Below, piece by piece: positions 35,779-46,857 of a stretch of 64,000 bases of DNA. The first letter of the stretch is position 1. The number at the start of each line of letters is the position of its first letter. The stretch spans positions 1,871,501 through 1,935,500 of the forward strand of contig CADCSX010000005.1 in assembly GCA_902805475.1 (NCBI GenBank), given 5' to 3'. Under the pieces are notes generated by a model. The model was not told the DNA's origin. It ran no database searches and was given only the letters and a program-made list of their open reading frames with translations. Origin of the DNA: Entonaema liquescens (Eukaryota; Ascomycota; Sordariomycetes; Xylariales; Xylariaceae). The translations under genes and the position numbers were made by a program.

Positions 35779-37067
35779 TTATAGCCTGCCCTCGCGTTCA
35801 CGCTCCCGCTCGACCTCGTATTTGAAGTCGAAGTATCCCTTGTCGAAGTGGTGGATACGAACGTAACCGTCTTCTCCACCGCTGGCGTAGCCCTTGCCTG
35901 TAGGGTCCGCTGCTACGGTGTTCTGTTACGCTATTAGATATATAACTGATTTGTGGTAAGGAGAGTTGAAAAGGACAAACATACCAAGGGTCCGAAATGG
36001 CCCCTCACACGACCAATTTCATCTTCGAAGACCTTGTGATAGAAGCGCGCTTCGAATTTTCCTTGGCGAGCTGCGGTTGTGGTGACATCCATGGCGGCCT
36101 GGCCACCACCAAGGATAACGTAGTCCTTCTTAGGGGTAATGCATGCGCTGTTAAGGGGCGTGTCGGTCACGTATGTCTTCAGGGGCTCGAGATCGCGAGC
36201 GGCCATCAGTCGAGCGGTCTTGTCCTTGGAGGCTGTGATGAAGTAGGTGCGGTCGGGCGACCACTGGAGGTCTGTCACTTGCATGTTGAGCTCGTGGACG
36301 GGTACATTATCGAGCAGATCTCCGGTCTATCAAGGTAGCACATATGTCAGCTCTCATCGCCCATCTTCTCTAGTCTAATAATTTCTGGCTTCGCGGCTTA
36401 CTTTAGCGTCGTACTGCGATACGGAACCATCCTCGTGTCCCGCGATGATGTACTTGTTCAGGTAACTCCAACCTGCGACTGTGGCCTTGCTCTCATCACA
36501 CACGATGGTAAGGGCGCGCTCGTCGCTCTGCTCCGCGTCGACTTCCGGGATGACGTCTAGAACTACGATGGTTCCGAGGTGACCCATGCGCTTCTCAGTA
36601 ACACCCAGTAGTTGGCGACCATCGTCGCTGAACTCCACGCGCTTGACAGCCGTAGGGAAGTCCCAGGTCTTGAGGCAGCGGCCAGTCTTGATCTCCCATA
36701 GACGAATGGTGTTGTCGGCGCTACCGCTCGCGATGAAGGTCGAGGTCGGGTCTACATCGACGGTCCAAATGGCACCCTGGTGGCCCTTATAAGTACCTAA
36801 CCGCTCGCCATTATGCGAAAACCACACGCAAATCTGCTGATCCTTGGAGACGGAGAATAGGAGGTCGCCGTCGGGATTGTATCTGTAGAGGGGGAAAGCG
36901 ATTCAGTTAGTTCTGACGAACTTGTCGCGGGGCAAGATAGCATCTGTACTGGGAAAAGCATACCTAATTTGGGTCAAGGCCCGTTCCTACAAAACTGTTA
37001 GAGGCTATTATATACGATATAGGGGAATGTGTTCTCTTACATGACCTGACAATAGAATAGGTCTCAT
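35779..37067 (-). CDS. Translation initiation factor eIF3 subunit i (WD40 repeat, TIF34-like)
   Basis: Core eIF3 subunit, a seven-bladed WD40 propeller of about 340 residues. Five exons were traced. The gene starts MRPILLSGH (ATG at 37067), then ERALTQI, RYNPDGDLLFSVSKD..., TGDLLDNVPVHELNMQ and NTVAADPTGKGYASGGEDGY. Each splice is in frame. WD repeats are evident (GHQGAIWTVDVDPTSTFIASGSADNTIRLWE). The C-terminal peptide HHFDKGYFDFKYEVERERER is diagnostic for eIF3i; it ends EGRL with the stop at 35779-35781. Two introns fall in the first 16 codons, common for fungal ribosomal and translation genes. It is divergent from the C1-THF synthase gene. Confidence 0.97.
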
Positions 37068-37876
37068 ATTGGCGGTGTTCTGATTTGTATCTCGTCACCA
37101 ATGTTGGGGGTTGGTCGTATGGAGTTTTTGAATGATTTGTGCGTGGGGCAAGATTTCGCGGATTTTCTGATAACCTATCAGCATCTGGACCCCACCAACG
37201 TTACTCATAGTCACGTGAGAGGCTATAAAGATGCTTGAAATTCATGGTAGCCAATCATAATTTACCAACAATGACTAGGTATCCTAGTATGTACTTTTGA
37301 TAAGTATATACATGTACCTTGTCTACCAAGCTCTTTCCATGTTACAATAAGAATTAGATGAGCAGAATATCATTCAGTGGATTATTGCTTCCGTATGGGA
37401 AACAGGCTAGACTCCGCGATCAGGAAGATGTTTGAGTCATCTCAGATTAAAAGAAAATTTTAAGTTTTTAAAGCTCGGTAGAGAGGAAAACGAACTTCTC
37501 GCTAAATAAGAAAACTTCCAACGAATCATAAAAAAAAAAAGACGATGTCTAATAACTACATATTTCTACACACAACACAACATAAACTTATAGAAGATAA
37601 CAACTTTATACAATTAGTTACTTCTATTTCGCTTCAAATCTATCAACTATATTATCTATTCTCTAACCTAGATGATATTCATCCAATTTAGTCTCTATCA
37701 TGGTTTATCTAACTGTATCCTTTTAGTTTCTTAACCCATGCCGTCGAGCATTCGATGACTGTTACTAAAATCCTTCTAGATTACTACCGATACGGGCGTT
37801 GCAGTTAGTACAGTTAGTACCTAGGATTGTTGGATAAGATACGGGTAACGACGGCACAGTTTTGGAACTAGTAGCT
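37068..37876. other. Divergent promoter region of eIF3i and C1-THF synthase
   Basis: About 800 bp, AT-rich, with a CCAAT sequence (AGCCAATCA near 37250) about 180 bp upstream of the eIF3i start. The CCAAT call is by motif only. A GTACCTAGG copy of the window's palindromic motif lies near 37815. No coding frame. Confidence 0.45.
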
Positions 37877-40800
37877 ATGACTCTAGCTATTGCAAGCATC
37901 AGTCGATGCCACAATTTTCATCCTCTCGCCATGCCAGTGGCAGCGAGAAGTATACCACGCAAACAACAGTCTATGCTTCGGCCGGTCACACGCGTTACCA
38001 CTAGATTCGTCGTAACTCGGCCGACTAATACTCCGCTTTGCGGGTCCCAAAAAGCCTGCAGCTTGTCAAATTTCTTGTCTAATCGTTTGCCTAACTGCAA
38101 ATGCTCGCCCAGTAGCTGTGAGCTTTCATTTGCGGTCCCGGCCCAAGCGAATCGCTCATATTTCACTCCCCGGATCTCGGCCATCTCAGCTTACTCTCAA
38201 CAACGTGCCCGATTCACCACTTCTGCAATAACCCGCCGAGGGTTGTATCAGCTGGGTTGCACAAGATCAAGCTCATATAATTACGCCTCAATAGAATCCT
38301 TGCCACGGCATTGGTCGTTTACTTCATTGTCGCATTTGTCGCGTGCCTCTAATAGAGCTTTTTCTACAAGCTACCCCACCATGGCTGCCGTTAGGTTAGA
38401 TGGCACAGCCATCGCAAAGAAGATCCGCGAGAGGTTGGCCTCTGAGATAGCCGAGAAGCAAAAGTCTAACCCCAAATACCAACCCTGCCTCAAGATCATC
38501 CAAGGTTTGTACTTACTTGTCATGCTTTATACCTCTATAGCTTGGTTGCAATAAGTACTAACCCCCTTGTCTCCTAGTTGGTGATCGATCTGATTCTTGT
38601 ATGTCTTAACCAGGGTCTTTCTGAGTCAAACACTGTAAGCAAGCTGTGACACAGCTAATTATCTCACCAGCAACTTATGTTCGCATGAAGCTCAAGGCGG
38701 CTCAAGAGGTAGAAATTCTCAATTTAGCATAATGTCCCACATGTAATACCCCTAATCTAACCATTGTGACTCATGAAAGGCCAATATCACCTGCGAACTC
38801 CTGCATTTCCCTGAGGATATTACCGAGGCCGAGCTCTTGGCACAACTGCACGTCTTAAACAATGACTCTACCGTGTCCGGCATCCTAGTTCAGCTGCCGT
38901 TGCCTAAGCATATCGATGAGTACACCATTACTTCTGCCGTTGCAGATGAAAAAGATGTTGATGGCTTTGGTACCACCAACATTGGTGAACTCGCCAAGAA
39001 AGGTGGCCACCCATTCTTCATCCCCTGCACTCCCAAGGGAGTGATGGTTCTTTTGGAAGAAGCAGGCGTGGATTTGAAAGGCAAGGATGCTGTGGTCCTT
39101 GGACGAAGCGATATTGTCGGTAGCCCGGTCAGTTACTTACTGAAGAACGCCGACGCAACTGTTACAGTCTGTCATTCCAAGACCGAGGGCGTCGAAGAGA
39201 AGGTAAAGAAGGCCGATATCGTTGTTGCCGCCATTGGCCAGCCTGCCTTCGTAAAAGGAGAATGGATTAAGAAAGGCGCTGTTGTTATCGATGTAGGGAC
39301 TAACTACATACCTGACGCATCCAAGAAATCGGGCCAGCGGCTAGTAGGTGATGTAGAATTCGAGCCGGCTTCTCAAGTTGCTTCTTACATCACACCAGTT
39401 CCGGGTGGTGTCGGGCCCATGACAGTCGCAATGCTGTTGCAAAATGTTGTTAATGCAACTTCGATGTATTTTGAGCGACAGAAGCAAAGGCGTATCGTCC
39501 CACTTCCTCTTAACTTACGCACTCCAGTCCCTTCAGATATCGAGGTCTCAAGATCACAACCACCGAAACCCATTACGCGAGTTGCAGAAGAGGTCGGTAT
39601 TGCGCACCACGAGTTAGAGCCCTACGGCGCATACAAAGCTAAAGTGGACCTTACTCTTTTGAAGCGTTTGGAGCACCGCCGAAATGGTCGATATGTCGTA
39701 GTCACGGGTATTACTCCCACGCCATTGGGTGAAGGAAAGTCCACCACAACTATGGGATTAGCTCAAGCATTGGGTGCGCATTTAGGTAGGATTACCTTCG
39801 CCAATGTCCGTCAGCCCAGCCAAGGTCCTACCTTCGGTATCAAGGGGGGTGCAGCTGGGGGTGGGTATAGTCAGGTTATACCCATGGATGAATTCAACTT
39901 GCACCTAACTGGTGACATACACGCTATCACCGCGGCAAACAACCTTCTCGCTGCTGCGATTGAGACTCGTATGTTCCACGAAAACACACAGAAGGATGGC
40001 CCTCTTTACCGAAGATTGGTGCCAACAAAGAACGGGAAGAGAACTTTTGCACCTGTCATGTTCCGGCGATTGAAGAAGCTGGGAATCGACAAGACCGATC
40101 CTAATGAGCTTACTGAGGATGAGATCCACCGATTCGCTAGGCTAGACATTGACCCAGAGACTATTACTTGGAGGCGCGTGCTAGATGTTAACGATCGCCA
40201 CTTGCGCGGCATCACTGTCGGCATAGCACCAACTGAAAAGGGGCAGAGCCGGGATACCGGATTTGATATCTCTGTTGCTAGCGAGTGCATGGCTATCCTG
40301 GCAATGAGCACAAGTCTTGCCGATATGCGGGAAAGGCTAGGTCGAATGGTCGTGGCTACCTCGAGATCAGGAGACCCAGTTACTTGCGATGACATCGGAG
40401 CCGGAGGGGCATTAACTGCTCTCATGAGGGACGCTATCAAGCCAAACTTGATGCAAACATTAGAAGGAACGCCTGTCTTTGTGCATGCTGGTCCGTTCGC
40501 CAATATTAGTATTGGTAACAGCTCTATCCTTGCCGATAAAATGGCACTCAAGCTGGCAGGAACAGAACCTGATGAGGATCACGATGCCAAGGCAGGATTC
40601 GCCGTTACCGAAGCTGGTTTCGACTTCACCATGGGAGGTGAACGATTCTTCAACATCAAGTGCCGTGCCTCTGGCCTAGTACCTGACGTAGTCGTTATAG
40701 TTGCTACAGTCCGTGCTTTGAAAGTGCACGGTGGTGGCCCTCCTATTGCTCCTGGAGCGCCATTGGACCCTGTGTACAAGCAGGAGAATGTCGAGATCCT

Positions 40801-41468
40801 CCGAAACGGTTGCGTGAACCTCAAGAAGCATATAGAAAACGCCAAGGCCTACGGCTGCCCTGTCGTGGTCGCCATCAATAAGTTTGCTACTGACACTGAT
40901 GCTGAGATTGCTGCCCTTCGAGAGGAAGCCATTGCTGCCGGTGCTGAAGACGCCATCTTAGCTAACCACTGGGCTGAAGGTGGTAAGGGCGCTGTAGATC
41001 TTGCCAAGGGTGTTATCGCTGCTTCGGAGAAACCGAAGGACTTCAAACTACTATATAATGTAGGTGAAGGTACCATCGAACAACGTATGGAGGCCATCTG
41101 CCAGAAAATGTACGGCGCGTCCACTGTTGAATTTAGCGAACTCGCCCAAAAGAAGATCGACACATACACAAAACAAGGCTTTGGAAACCTCCCAATCTGC
41201 ATAGCCAAGACGCAGTATTCGCTCTCCCATGACCCAGATCTTAAAGGTGCACCAACCGGCTTCACCGTTCCCATTAGGGACGTGAGAATGGCTGCAGGTG
41301 CAGGATATTTGTAAGTGCATTTGTATATCCTTTTATATAATAAGCTAACGTTGAACAAGGTACGCGCTTGCCGCCGATATCCAAACAATCCCCGGCTTGC
41401 CCACTGCCCCGGGTTACTTAAATGTCGATGTCGACACCGAAACGGGCGAGATTGATGGGCTGTTCTAG
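37877..41468 (+). CDS. Trifunctional C1-tetrahydrofolate synthase, with long in-frame mitochondrial-like leader
   Basis: Enzyme of one-carbon metabolism combining methylene-THF dehydrogenase, methenyl-THF cyclohydrolase and 10-formyl-THF synthetase. The cytosolic-type start is ATG 38381 (MAAVRLDG, context ccaccATGG). From it, exons 38381-38504, 38578-38598, 38671-38708, 38780-41310 and 41360-41468 give 940 residues, standard for the family. Dehydrogenase motifs are VGDRSDSSTYVRMK, GILVQLPLP and TPVPGGVGPMT. The synthetase has the ATP-binding PTPLGEGKSTTT and the substrate stretch MDEFNLHLTGDIHAI. The frame stays open upstream to ATG 37877, adding 168 residues rich in Arg and Ser/Thr with almost no acidic residues and ending NRAFSTSYPT. 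This resembles a mitochondrial presequence. Both start sites may be used. Annotated from 37877 to include the leader. Confidence 0.95.
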
Positions 41469-42789
41469 ATGCTAGATGGCTATCGGTGTATGGCATATAC
41501 ACCTTCATGCAAACAACAACAAAATAGCGTAGATGTGGTAAAAATAGATTTCAACTGGCTAGACAGGGGACTCTATGCATCTAAAATAGCTTCGACGGAT
41601 TCAACCACGTCGAAGCATTGTCCCACGGGGAGTATACTAGATACGGCGACAACAGGGCCAGCGTTTTATTATACGCGATACCTTCAACAGTAGTGTATAT
41701 CACAGAATTATCTACTGCGGTTATACACGCCCTACTTAGGTAGTGAGATATTTAAATAAATGCAATGAATCAAGTACTCACAACGTTTCACTATTCTGCA
41801 TCCTTATACACCACGCCCCTCTAGCGCTCTTGCTCCTGTACCCTAAGTTCCTTCAACGAGCCGTGAAGCTAACCGCCGCATCCATCACAAATTCATAGTC
41901 TGGCCAAGCAAGTTCTAGAATACTCTACGAGAAAAAAAAAATACTAAGATTGGGGGTAATAAAGATTCTTTATTCCGCTACCTTCGACTGACTACCTTCT
42001 CAGTGACCAGCATTATTATGCCTCCTACTCTATTCAACTCGCTCCGCATTCGATTTCATCCGGACGATTTCTTCCTCCCTTACCCATGTCCATGGCTCCT
42101 CTTAATCCTATGTCACTGCCGTAGCAGTATGGGCCTACACGCATATATTAAGGTAAAATATCGTTTCTCCATTTTCGCCGTACCCTTTTCCCTTATCCCA
42201 AATATTGAAACCCCGATTTTCGGCTTAGTTCTTCTATAATTATTAGGTAGATAGAGTCGATATAATGATAGGTACGATATGAATAACCCTGTATTTTCTT
42301 TTGCCAAGAATAGAAAGGTAGATTAGATAAACGAAGGCTTCCCTCATACAGGGTATTAATACGCTTGCTAGCTCGTCTGTTCCATTTTGCAACCTGGGAA
42401 TTATCGTTTGGTATTAATTGGTATGAAGTAGGTTATGTACGTCCCATCTAGTATCCGCCCGTAGATGCCGCGCTTCCTAAAAGAAGAAAGAGAAGATGCT
42501 AACAGCAAAATTCGTATCCCGTGAATCATCTAAAAGTGTTATCTGCCTCTTCTGAATTATGTCTTCGCTACCTGCTATCCTTAAGAATGCCGTTTAGGGG
42601 TCTCGGTCTGCGTATACCAAAATCTTGATTAAGCAGCCCAGACAGTTCTGGAAGAAATGATGTATAGGGTAGAGAGATAGGGAAGCCGAGAAGGACCGAC
42701 GGCCCAAAAAGTATCCATCTTCGTCCTACGGCTGTCGCTAAATAGTACGAGATCGTACAGCAATCACACTTAGTTGTCCGCTTTGCATA
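41469..42789. other. Intergenic region between convergent genes
   Basis: About 1.3 kb between the stop codons of C1-THF synthase and the Fhl1-like gene. Apart from the 9-bp stem at 41589-41616, nothing is recognised. Confidence 0.5.
41589..41616 (+). terminator. Inverted repeat (9-bp stem) in the C1-THF synthase 3' flank
   Basis: GCTTCGACG and CGTCGAAGC form a perfect 9-bp stem around a 10-nt loop, about 120 bp after the stop codon. It may fold in the 3' UTR. A role in 3'-end formation is inference; eukaryotic terminators do not need such stems. Confidence 0.3.
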
Positions 42790-45700
42790 TCAGGTTGAGG
42801 CCGACGTAAGGGCAGGCTTCTTAGCATCGGGTTGTTCCGAACCCGTGCTCCCGGGCCCTTCGTCCAAGTTTCTCTTTTGGCCCGCGATTTGGTCAACTAC
42901 GCCTGCACTAGGCGGTGCGGGACTGCATATATTGGGTACGGGCGCAGGTGCAGATGCAGGGGCGGGTGCGGGCGCGGGCATGGGCGTGGGCGTGGGTGTG
43001 GCGACTTTGGTGGGTAAGTCGTGTTGTCCAACGCCTCCGTTACTGCTGATAGATCCATCCTCTCGCAATCTTTTCTGCCCAATTTGATCAACGACACCTG
43101 CGCTAGGTGGTGCTGGAGTAGACATGTTAGGTGTGGGGGCTTTAACAGGTTCCGATTTGTCGGCAGTCACTTGACTGTGGGTGAACGCATCATCATGAGG
43201 TCGCTTCTGCCCTGCTATTTGATCAACAACACCTGCACTCGGTAGCGCCGGACTGGAAACATTATGCATTGGCGCTGCTGGTACACTTGGACTCGGTACG
43301 CTTGGACTCGGTAAACTTGTACCTGTTGATTCCCTACGGATAACAGAAGGTCGAGATATGGAATTCACCCCTGGGCGCATGATACCCATTGGGGTTGGGC
43401 GTTGGATTGAGACGCCGGGCCGGGGAACCGACGGTGCTGGCCTTGCAGTAGTTGCCGGGACGGTTTGTGGAGTGGCACTTGGTGTTGTTCCCTGACCAGC
43501 TTGACCCGTTTGACTGGCACCTGTTGTAGGAGTAGGGGGTTGGGTTGGAGCTGGTGATGCAGATGGAGCTTGTCGTGAGGTTTGTTGTGGAAGCTGGGTC
43601 GTCGCTGAAGGTGGAGGTTGTACCTGGAGGCTATGCGCTCTGCGTGCATCTGCAATTATCTGCGTGACAGATTTAACCATTAATCTGTCCGCCTCTTCCC
43701 AGCCTGGAATCGGACCAGTATTTGGCAAACCTTGGGCTCGGTTAATTGCCAAGTCCACGATGGCTTCTGCCCGGTCTGTCTTCTTCTTAAGAGCGACAAC
43801 CATAGTACCCCTAAAGTTCCTGATTCTACGTTGTATTTCAGCTTCGAGAGTGGCTGCAGGTGCTGGGCTTGGGGTGGGTGCACTCGGCGTCGGCGTTGAT
43901 TTGGCAGCATTTGGTAACGCGGAGGCTGGGGCGGGAGAAGCAGAAGTTGCTTGCTGCTGCCGCTTCGCTTGCATTTCCGTAATCATATTGTGTACCGCAT
44001 TATACAATGTTTTTTCGACCGATTCAAACCCTTGAGGTACATTAGTTTGGATTGTTAGCCCTCTCGCACGACTTATGGACGAGTCGATAATTTGTGTAGC
44101 ATGGGGAGTCTGCTTCGAAAGAACGTTTAACATATTCGCCCTAAACTGAGCAATCGCTCTCTCGATTTCTGGCGATAGTGGTGACTGGACCGCACTCTCA
44201 GGTATACTAGATACCTGTTGCGGTTGCGGATGTTGTGATAAAGGCTGTGCTACTGGTTGTTGCACCGGAGCTGCAGGGAGTGTCTGAGGGTTCTGTACTG
44301 CAGGCGCCTCTGATTTAACGGGGACATTGGTTTGGGGGGCCGGTTTCGCATACGGCGAGCTGTAAGTGCTCTGCTGGGCATTATTAGATTGTCTGGCAAG
44401 ATACCCGGGGGGCAATTGCGCAGGCGCGGGAGTCTGTGTTGAGTAAACTGGCTGGATGACGGGTTGAGAAGATTGTGCTGAAAGGGGCTGAGGAGGCTGG
44501 TTTGTAGGGGGATGATACCCCGTTGGCATCTGCTTTGTGTCATTGGTATAATGCGATACATTGTGGCCATAGTTGTAGTTGCCTGCGGGCAAGTAAGAAC
44601 CGTTTTGGTAATACTGCGTTGATAACTGCGAGTGAAGATGAGCCGATCCAAGCTGTCGATCTGGAGAGCTTGCTTTGCGCTTCTTTCCAGCATCAAGCTC
44701 AACACCGGGAACGCGAGACCATAATCCAGTTCCTTCAGCCTTTTTAAAAGCTTCATTCCCAATTAAGTTATGTCGAACGCTACTTTCCCATCCTTTCGTC
44801 TCAGCAGAGAAATAGAACCATGGATATTTTGACATGATTCTCTTGTAGATTTGCTTCAAGGTTAGGCCATCTGGTGGTCCATTTGTCAGAGCCTCATCAA
44901 TGAGAACGCCATAATTCTTAGTAGGTTTTTGCAGTTGCTCTTCGGTAAAGTCCTCTTTTCGAAGCTCTAAAGGCGGCGACTTCGGCCGGACCTTCTTCTC
45001 TTTCTTTTCCCTCGCCCGCCTCTCTGCATCAGAGCCTTCTTCGCCTTCTTCTCTTGGCCTTCGTTTGTTGTACTTCCTCTTCTCCGGCTTCTCTCCGTCT
45101 TCGGGCATAGGGTTCTTCCTAGGTCGGCCTACTGGACGTTTAATCTTCTCGTTCTGCTCTTGTGGGGTTTGAGGGAGGGTCTTCTTCGAGGTTTCTTGCA
45201 TCTGCTTCTTAAGCAACCGCCGTTCCCTCTTCGACATTATCCCATCTTTGGGCGGTCGCCCTGGACCACGCCGCTTCGGTATGTCAGGAGTCATGAACTG
45301 GGACTGGGACATGTCCTGAACTTCGGTGGAGTTAATCATGCCAACATTCGACTCGTCCATTTCGTCTGATTGTAGTTCGGTGATTTCTTGATCGTCACCT
45401 TCCTCGCCTTCACCTTCGCCGTCATTTTCGCCCTCGCCATCCCCGTCTCCTTCTCCACCGCCTTCATCAGACCCGACAGCAGGAGTCGGTACGTTCTCGA
45501 TCTCTGATAGCTCTTCGCTCGTGTCCCTGAAATTCTCGTGGTCTGAGTGTTCAAAGTCAAAGCTCATCTCTTTGCCTCCGATAGACATACGTTTGCTCGA
45601 CACTTCCTCCTCATGGTACTCCTCGCCGCCTGTCTTGCCCAGTTGAACACCGTTAACAATAAATGTGAACTCGACATCTTTAATTTGAAGTCGATCTCCG

Positions 45701-46857
45701 CTTCTAAGTGTAACTGGATCGTCGAGACCGTAATGCGTGTCATCACAGAAAAAGCCGTTCTTGTGTAGGGCAACAGCTTCAAATACGCCTCTCTTTTCAT
45801 TAAACTCAATCTTAAGATGTTGTCTTGATATACCGCGGGTCTTGCTTGCAATATCCGGGCCAGGAGAATGTATACCAACGAAGGGGATATGAGAGGGCGA
45901 CGGCTGTAAGGTGCCTAGATCTACGGCGGCTGCTCCGGGAGTATGAGAAACATATTGCCTATTGGATTTGACATGGTCACTTTGAGCGTCGTCGTCACCG
46001 TTATGAGACCTATTCGCAGAACTTGGGCGGCGCTTCTTCACAGGCCGGACATTATCTTCACCATCCGACTCAGGACCCAGCATGCCACCTTCCTCACTCA
46101 CGTAGGATTTACTAAACTTCCCGCGGTCAACGTTTAGAGGTGTCGGAGGAGGTAGTCCATTCCTTGCATTCTCTTCCACTTTGCGTCTGTAGTTTAATTC
46201 CCTCTTTTCATCCCTCCTAGCTTGGTCCATAGCCCGTTGGTCGCGACCAATAATGACGGCGTATGTAGTCATCTGAAAGACACTGTCGGCAAATTCTATC
46301 CTGGCAAAGGACTCCAGCTTTTGGCTGGCGCTAGTCGATGTGTGGTCGCCGCTTGTCGTCACAGCATCGCTTTCCTGAGGAGTAAACGAGGCCTGCAGAG
46401 AGACCTCAGAGGGAGCTACAATAGAGGGCCCCTGATTTTGGAAGAGCGCGGAACCAGCCTGGGCAATGTTCATCATATAAGCATTAGGCTGTACGGTCCC
46501 CTGGGTATGCCGCAAGTTGGAAGAGATATTTCGAGATGAGAAGTCCATGCCTGCAGGTTCGGGGTCGGTAGTCGCAACAGCCTCCACTTGGTTGCGCGCT
46601 CGTTGAGCATTTTCTGGTATTCGCGTTCGGTCGGGTTTCATAGGGAAGGTATCTGTAGCTATACCCAAGTTTGCAGAAGCCAAATGGACGGCCGAGGTGA
46701 GTTCGGAGGCTCCATTCGTAGCTGGTAGAGGCCCTGTAGAGATATCGGGTACATCGTCGTTATCGCCAATGTTTACTTGGGTCGCTGCGGGGTGGAAAGG
46801 GGAGACAGTAGGAGGCGAGGGCATTGAATGGATCTCTTGAATGTCGTCGCGGTACAT
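42790..46857 (-). CDS. Fhl1-like forkhead transcription factor with FHA domain and AT-hooks
   Basis: Large nuclear regulator. From ATG 46857 (MYRDDIQEIHSMPSPP) it has 1355 residues in one exon. The FHA domain (~180-405) has VIIGRDQR and GISRQHLKIEF, with a disordered insert. An acidic run (~460-500) follows, then two AT-hook-like motifs RRGPGRPPKDG (~531) and KRPVGRPRKNP (~577). The forkhead domain (~627-725) contains YGVLIDEAL, KYPWFYFSAETKGWESSVRHNL and GLWSRVPG. The tail is Pro/Gln/Ala-rich and ends with three copies of a PSAGVVDQI.GQKR motif. In yeast Fhl1 works with Ifh1 on ribosomal protein genes. The true start may be 47024 (MTSSIAAATHPG) in another frame, joined if one T is added to a TTTT run at 46872-46875. 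Confidence 0.9.
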   Translation of the reverse strand: MYRDDIQEIHSMPSPPTVSPFHPAATQVNIGDNDDVPDISTGPLPATNGASELTSAVHLASANLGIATDTFPMKPDRTRIPENAQRARNQVEAVATTDPEPAGMDFSSRNISSNLRHTQGTVQPNAYMMNIAQAGSALFQNQGPSIVAPSEVSLQASFTPQESDAVTTSGDHTSTSASQKLESFARIEFADSVFQMTTYAVIIGRDQRAMDQARRDEKRELNYRRKVEENARNGLPPPTPLNVDRGKFSKSYVSEEGGMLGPESDGEDNVRPVKKRRPSSANRSHNGDDDAQSDHVKSNRQYVSHTPGAAAVDLGTLQPSPSHIPFVGIHSPGPDIASKTRGISRQHLKIEFNEKRGVFEAVALHKNGFFCDDTHYGLDDPVTLRSGDRLQIKDVEFTFIVNGVQLGKTGGEEYHEEEVSSKRMSIGGKEMSFDFEHSDHENFRDTSEELSEIENVPTPAVGSDEGGGEGDGDGEGENDGEGEGEEGDDQEITELQSDEMDESNVGMINSTEVQDMSQSQFMTPDIPKRRGPGRPPKDGIMSKRERRLLKKQMQETSKKTLPQTPQEQNEKIKRPVGRPRKNPMPEDGEKPEKRKYNKRRPREEGEEGSDAERRAREKKEKKVRPKSPPLELRKEDFTEEQLQKPTKNYGVLIDEALTNGPPDGLTLKQIYKRIMSKYPWFYFSAETKGWESSVRHNLIGNEAFKKAEGTGLWSRVPGVELDAGKKRKASSPDRQLGSAHLHSQLSTQYYQNGSYLPAGNYNYGHNVSHYTNDTKQMPTGYHPPTNQPPQPLSAQSSQPVIQPVYSTQTPAPAQLPPGYLARQSNNAQQSTYSSPYAKPAPQTNVPVKSEAPAVQNPQTLPAAPVQQPVAQPLSQHPQPQQVSSIPESAVQSPLSPEIERAIAQFRANMLNVLSKQTPHATQIIDSSISRARGLTIQTNVPQGFESVEKTLYNAVHNMITEMQAKRQQQATSASPAPASALPNAAKSTPTPSAPTPSPAPAATLEAEIQRRIRNFRGTMVVALKKKTDRAEAIVDLAINRAQGLPNTGPIPGWEEADRLMVKSVTQIIADARRAHSLQVQPPPSATTQLPQQTSRQAPSASPAPTQPPTPTTGASQTGQAGQGTTPSATPQTVPATTARPAPSVPRPGVSIQRPTPMGIMRPGVNSISRPSVIRRESTGTSLPSPSVPSPSVPAAPMHNVSSPALPSAGVVDQIAGQKRPHDDAFTHSQVTADKSEPVKAPTPNMSTPAPPSAGVVDQIGQKRLREDGSISSNGGVGQHDLPTKVATPTPTPMPAPAPAPASAPAPVPNICSPAPPSAGVVDQIAGQKRNLDEGPGSTGSEQPDAKKPALTSAST
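42870..43260 (-). repeat. Three-copy coding repeat (PSAGVVDQI.GQKR) in the Fhl1-like C-terminus
   Basis: Copies are at about 43200-43255, 43065-43120 and 42865-42930 on the coding strand complement. The protein motif is (A/P)LPSAGVVDQIAGQKR, once lacking the Ala before Gly. Spacers are Pro/Ala-rich. Conservation of the peptide in three copies within one tail suggests a short linear binding motif. Confidence 0.85.

Noticed and set aside
40849..41508. 219-codon minus-strand open frame over the C1-THF synthase 3' end
   Set aside because: It is antisense to a strongly conserved exon and reads as low-complexity Ser/Ala/Pro. A shadow frame.
43365..44762. Several 75-170-codon frames within the Fhl1-like gene in other frames
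   Set aside because: The Pro/Gln/Ala-rich repetitive coding sequence leaves stops rare in all frames. None has independent motif support.
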